Shown: one piece after another, positions 7,301 to 8,224 of the stretch
How positions within the stretch are numbered: position 1 is the first letter of the stretch
How the letters are laid out: the number at the start of each line of letters is the position of its first letter
Source: Bacteroidetes/Chlorobi group bacterium ChocPot_Mid
GTDB lineage: Bacteria; Bacteroidota; Ignavibacteria; Kapaibacteriales; UBA2268
Assembly (NCBI GenBank): GCA_003731675.1
Contig: RCNQ01000265.1
Location: 1 to 8,224, forward strand
Reading direction: 5' to 3'
Length of the DNA stretch: 8,224 bases
Program-made: the position numbers and the translations under genes
The notes under the pieces: model-generated
The model's database searches: none
What the model saw: only the letters and a program-made list of their open reading frames with translations
Told to the model about the DNA's origin: nothing

Positions 7301-8224
7301 CGAATACCAAGAATGAGATAGAAGTATGGGAAGACCCTTATCAATATCATATTTATATACCACAACTTTTAATTCCTCCTGCATTAGATGATGATAATTT
7401 TGACGGTGTAGATGATTGGATTGACGACAGAGGTGACAGATTCCAGTCAAAGACAGGTTACCTGCATGATGGCTTTATGTTGGATAATGGTGAGGATTGG
7501 CCTGATTATCCGAAAGAGCCATTCCAAGATGATATTTACGGAATGGTTACATCTGGTTGGTATCCGGGTGCAGACGGGGAATATGGAGATGACTTTTTCG
7601 AGAATCTTGGGAAGACACATTTCAAATTCCATTGTATTTATGAAGGACTGGGTAGGGAAGGTCCTGTGGATATAAGTAAAGGTGGGTGGCTGGTAGTTGA
7701 GGAGATATTTGGTGGTTCACCGTGGGTTATCTTTTCGCATGTATTGAGTGGTTATGCACAAGGGGTTGATTTCAAATTGACAGCTCAGGCAAATCCCTCT
7801 TTCGTTAAGTATGGTTTTGATACAACTTATATAAAGTATAAGATAAAAGATGAAGGTGAACCGCATGAGTATGATATTAATTTTGACCCTTATCATGTTT
7901 CTTATGGTTATGGAGAAGCTTCAATCACAACTTATGCAGGAGGTAAAGACCCTTGTAGTCTAATAAGCCCATCGTTTAATATGTCAACTATTATTGACCC
8001 GAATTTTGACTGGAAAACAAAAATTACTTTAATACCTTATGCAGACAAAAATAATCCTGAGTTGGCCGGTTATCCCAAGACAGTAAGCGGATGTTTTCTG
8101 GAAGTAAAAATTGAAGTGATGAATGGGACGGATGACAACTGGATTAATACTAAAGTGACTCCGGTAATACCACAGGAATTGGGAGATACAAAAATAGAGA
8201 TGGCTTATGTAGCATATCCCAGAC
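4393..8224 (+). CDS. Giant secreted or surface protein of unknown function with calcium-type Asp loops, C-terminus beyond window
   Basis: I read 1277 codons without a stop; the gene continues past the right edge. Residues 1-30 form a signal peptide: Lys/Arg-containing start, hydrophobic core at about 13-24, likely cut after LKA (28-30). Residues 184-236 contain LLIIPSF, then an amphipathic stretch and YLSRGGMIYSES, and 317-356 has GGRIVCNLG followed by RQLQWTLNTLLY. Together these resemble a glutamine-amidotransferase-like (ThuA-like) Rossmann fold, but no catalytic Cys is evident. Residues 388-457 look like a DUF11-type beta-sandwich repeat (VVRNLSD, then LLIPPHSERTIVYRL). The rest is rich in Asp, Tyr, Trp and Pro and carries calcium-type loops at 596-604, 643-648, 653-661 and 1000-1008. 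It is transcribed alone, divergently from psd. A surface, matrix or type IX-secreted role is inference; a C-terminal sorting domain, if any, would lie off the window. I do not recognise a named family. Confidence 0.9.
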   Translation, partial: MIKDLRFLKSVKFLLFILFFIIPIGSNLKAYGVLVPTDSSQNDFLKEYKMVLYGSYADYPSLFIDNSSPYFSAVGEQSIFWGKSGANKGSFVLPGAVPSSYASVSSSVLSNFDWSKDSYYSIQYKPSNKKIAIFRSKIKHNNNTVSWGAVYFKNMFDTYLFDNIYYFVDEDYLMSNELDGSTQLLIIPSFTLRGQDNEFYIDQVFDICPKLKERLDNYLSRGGMIYSESNSVYFVEKLGYLPHGAVDFGDFEQADYQTNLVNIDFKNIVHPVNFTKDATGDFIYTNIIPKVTLNNGDVFAETKVRKFPVAFELKGINANGGRIVCNLGLPTIGGMKDAGRGSRQLQWTLNTLLYTFAQSVDVSRSVWNELPDTLTAGKNAVSYDRIDTFEVSIVVRNLSDVSLNNLTITEDIRPFFSFVDVVTSGVNFTNTGNRVVFTNLLIPPHSERTIVYRLRTPDPDDKIHEQVDSYIQNVRNKNCIYASFGTVSYDESGVKNIFWKYRDYAEVMFSAFLVADTDLNWKNFLGLYYQPFKVFMIMENKERTSAEETKYVQYIPKDVPFYQTDNAINIPILKTPGGKYIDVLRGSNDQNNPEYDMDSDGHPDVWLDTASIYPKGYTITEEEVYWLNPWEHLRTGDTRYYEDINHDGIRAQDVDGDGKVDIEAPGDKIRVWKVEWNIGKVAGYDYFDPYCSYEIWVDPPPLVELSAGVGKAFGKLDKDVSGMYYPYTPNLDDANLNDTTWSHWMERDKDGKVMWKQLIYQKIDNYEGYTFIDTAKTGYKLKPTDFCAGTVPQPHNEFIAVLSLGGEEIDMTHYRPSKSEYSNLEYKTIFGEKRSCPIRSTYTYYAPLPNPLQFEYLSNNFTITNSNGDTLKFLPKTGKVNLTFDVDASTEYSYYWIRNAGHDVDYDDPSEKIEGVDKLGDGVFGYMVYDIPKGMGGYKISLPKKADGTYDIDAIVEVDGGKFKKWLDNPNTKNEIEVWEDPYQYHIYIPQLLIPPALDDDNFDGVDDWIDDRGDRFQSKTGYLHDGFMLDNGEDWPDYPKEPFQDDIYGMVTSGWYPGADGEYGDDFFENLGKTHFKFHCIYEGLGREGPVDISKGGWLVVEEIFGGSPWVIFSHVLSGYAQGVDFKLTAQANPSFVKYGFDTTYIKYKIKDEGEPHEYDINFDPYHVSYGYGEASITTYAGGKDPCSLISPSFNMSTIIDPNFDWKTKITLIPYADKNNPELAGYPKTVSGCFLEVKIEVMNGTDDNWINTKVTPVIPQELGDTKIEMAYVAYPR

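Noticed and set aside
7043..7675. Met/Leu-rich alternate-frame reading frames (7043-7321 and 7412-7675) inside the giant gene
   Set aside because: They are frame-shifted readings of Asp/Gly/Tyr codons (GAT read as ATG) in a region where the main frame is open for 3.8 kb; no ribosome binding site or family resemblance.

Overview
The window is an AT-rich bacterial chromosome segment with three protein-coding genes and two very AT-rich intergenic gaps. Two of the genes run off the window edges. I see no rRNA, tRNA, CRISPR array, insertion sequence or attachment site. The gene types suggest an anaerobic or facultatively anaerobic Gram-negative bacterium of the Bacteroidota/Chlorobiota (Ignavibacteria, Kapabacteria) kind. 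The pointers are a one-chain pyruvate:ferredoxin oxidoreductase, a short phosphatidylserine decarboxylase, a giant secreted protein with Asp-rich calcium loops, and weak or absent Shine-Dalgarno sites before two of the three genes. This placement is an inference from gene style, not a phylogenetic result.

Left part (1-3115, minus strand): the first 1038 codons of nifJ/por, the single-chain pyruvate:ferredoxin (flavodoxin) oxidoreductase. All the catalytic and iron-sulfur motifs expected in this part are present. The last 130-150 or so residues lie beyond position 1. An AT-rich gap (3116-3449) carries its Shine-Dalgarno site and presumably its promoter.

Middle part (3450-4109, minus strand): psd, a compact phosphatidylserine decarboxylase proenzyme that makes phosphatidylethanolamine, with an intact Gly-Ser self-cleavage site. 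No pssA gene adjoins it inside the window.

Right part (4393-8224, plus strand): the first 1277 codons of a giant exported protein with no stop codon in the window. It has a signal peptide, an N-terminal region that looks like a glutamine-amidotransferase-like fold, a DUF11-like beta-sandwich, and a long Asp/Tyr/Trp-rich region with four Dx[DN]xDG calcium-type loops. I do not recognise a named family. It is the least explained item here. Psd and the giant gene are divergently transcribed from a 283-bp AT-rich gap (4110-4392) in which a candidate promoter can be proposed for each.

The three genes show no obvious shared pathway: central carbon metabolism, phospholipid synthesis and a cell-surface or secreted protein. 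The window looks like ordinary chromosome with one unusual large surface-type gene, not a mobile island or a defence system.
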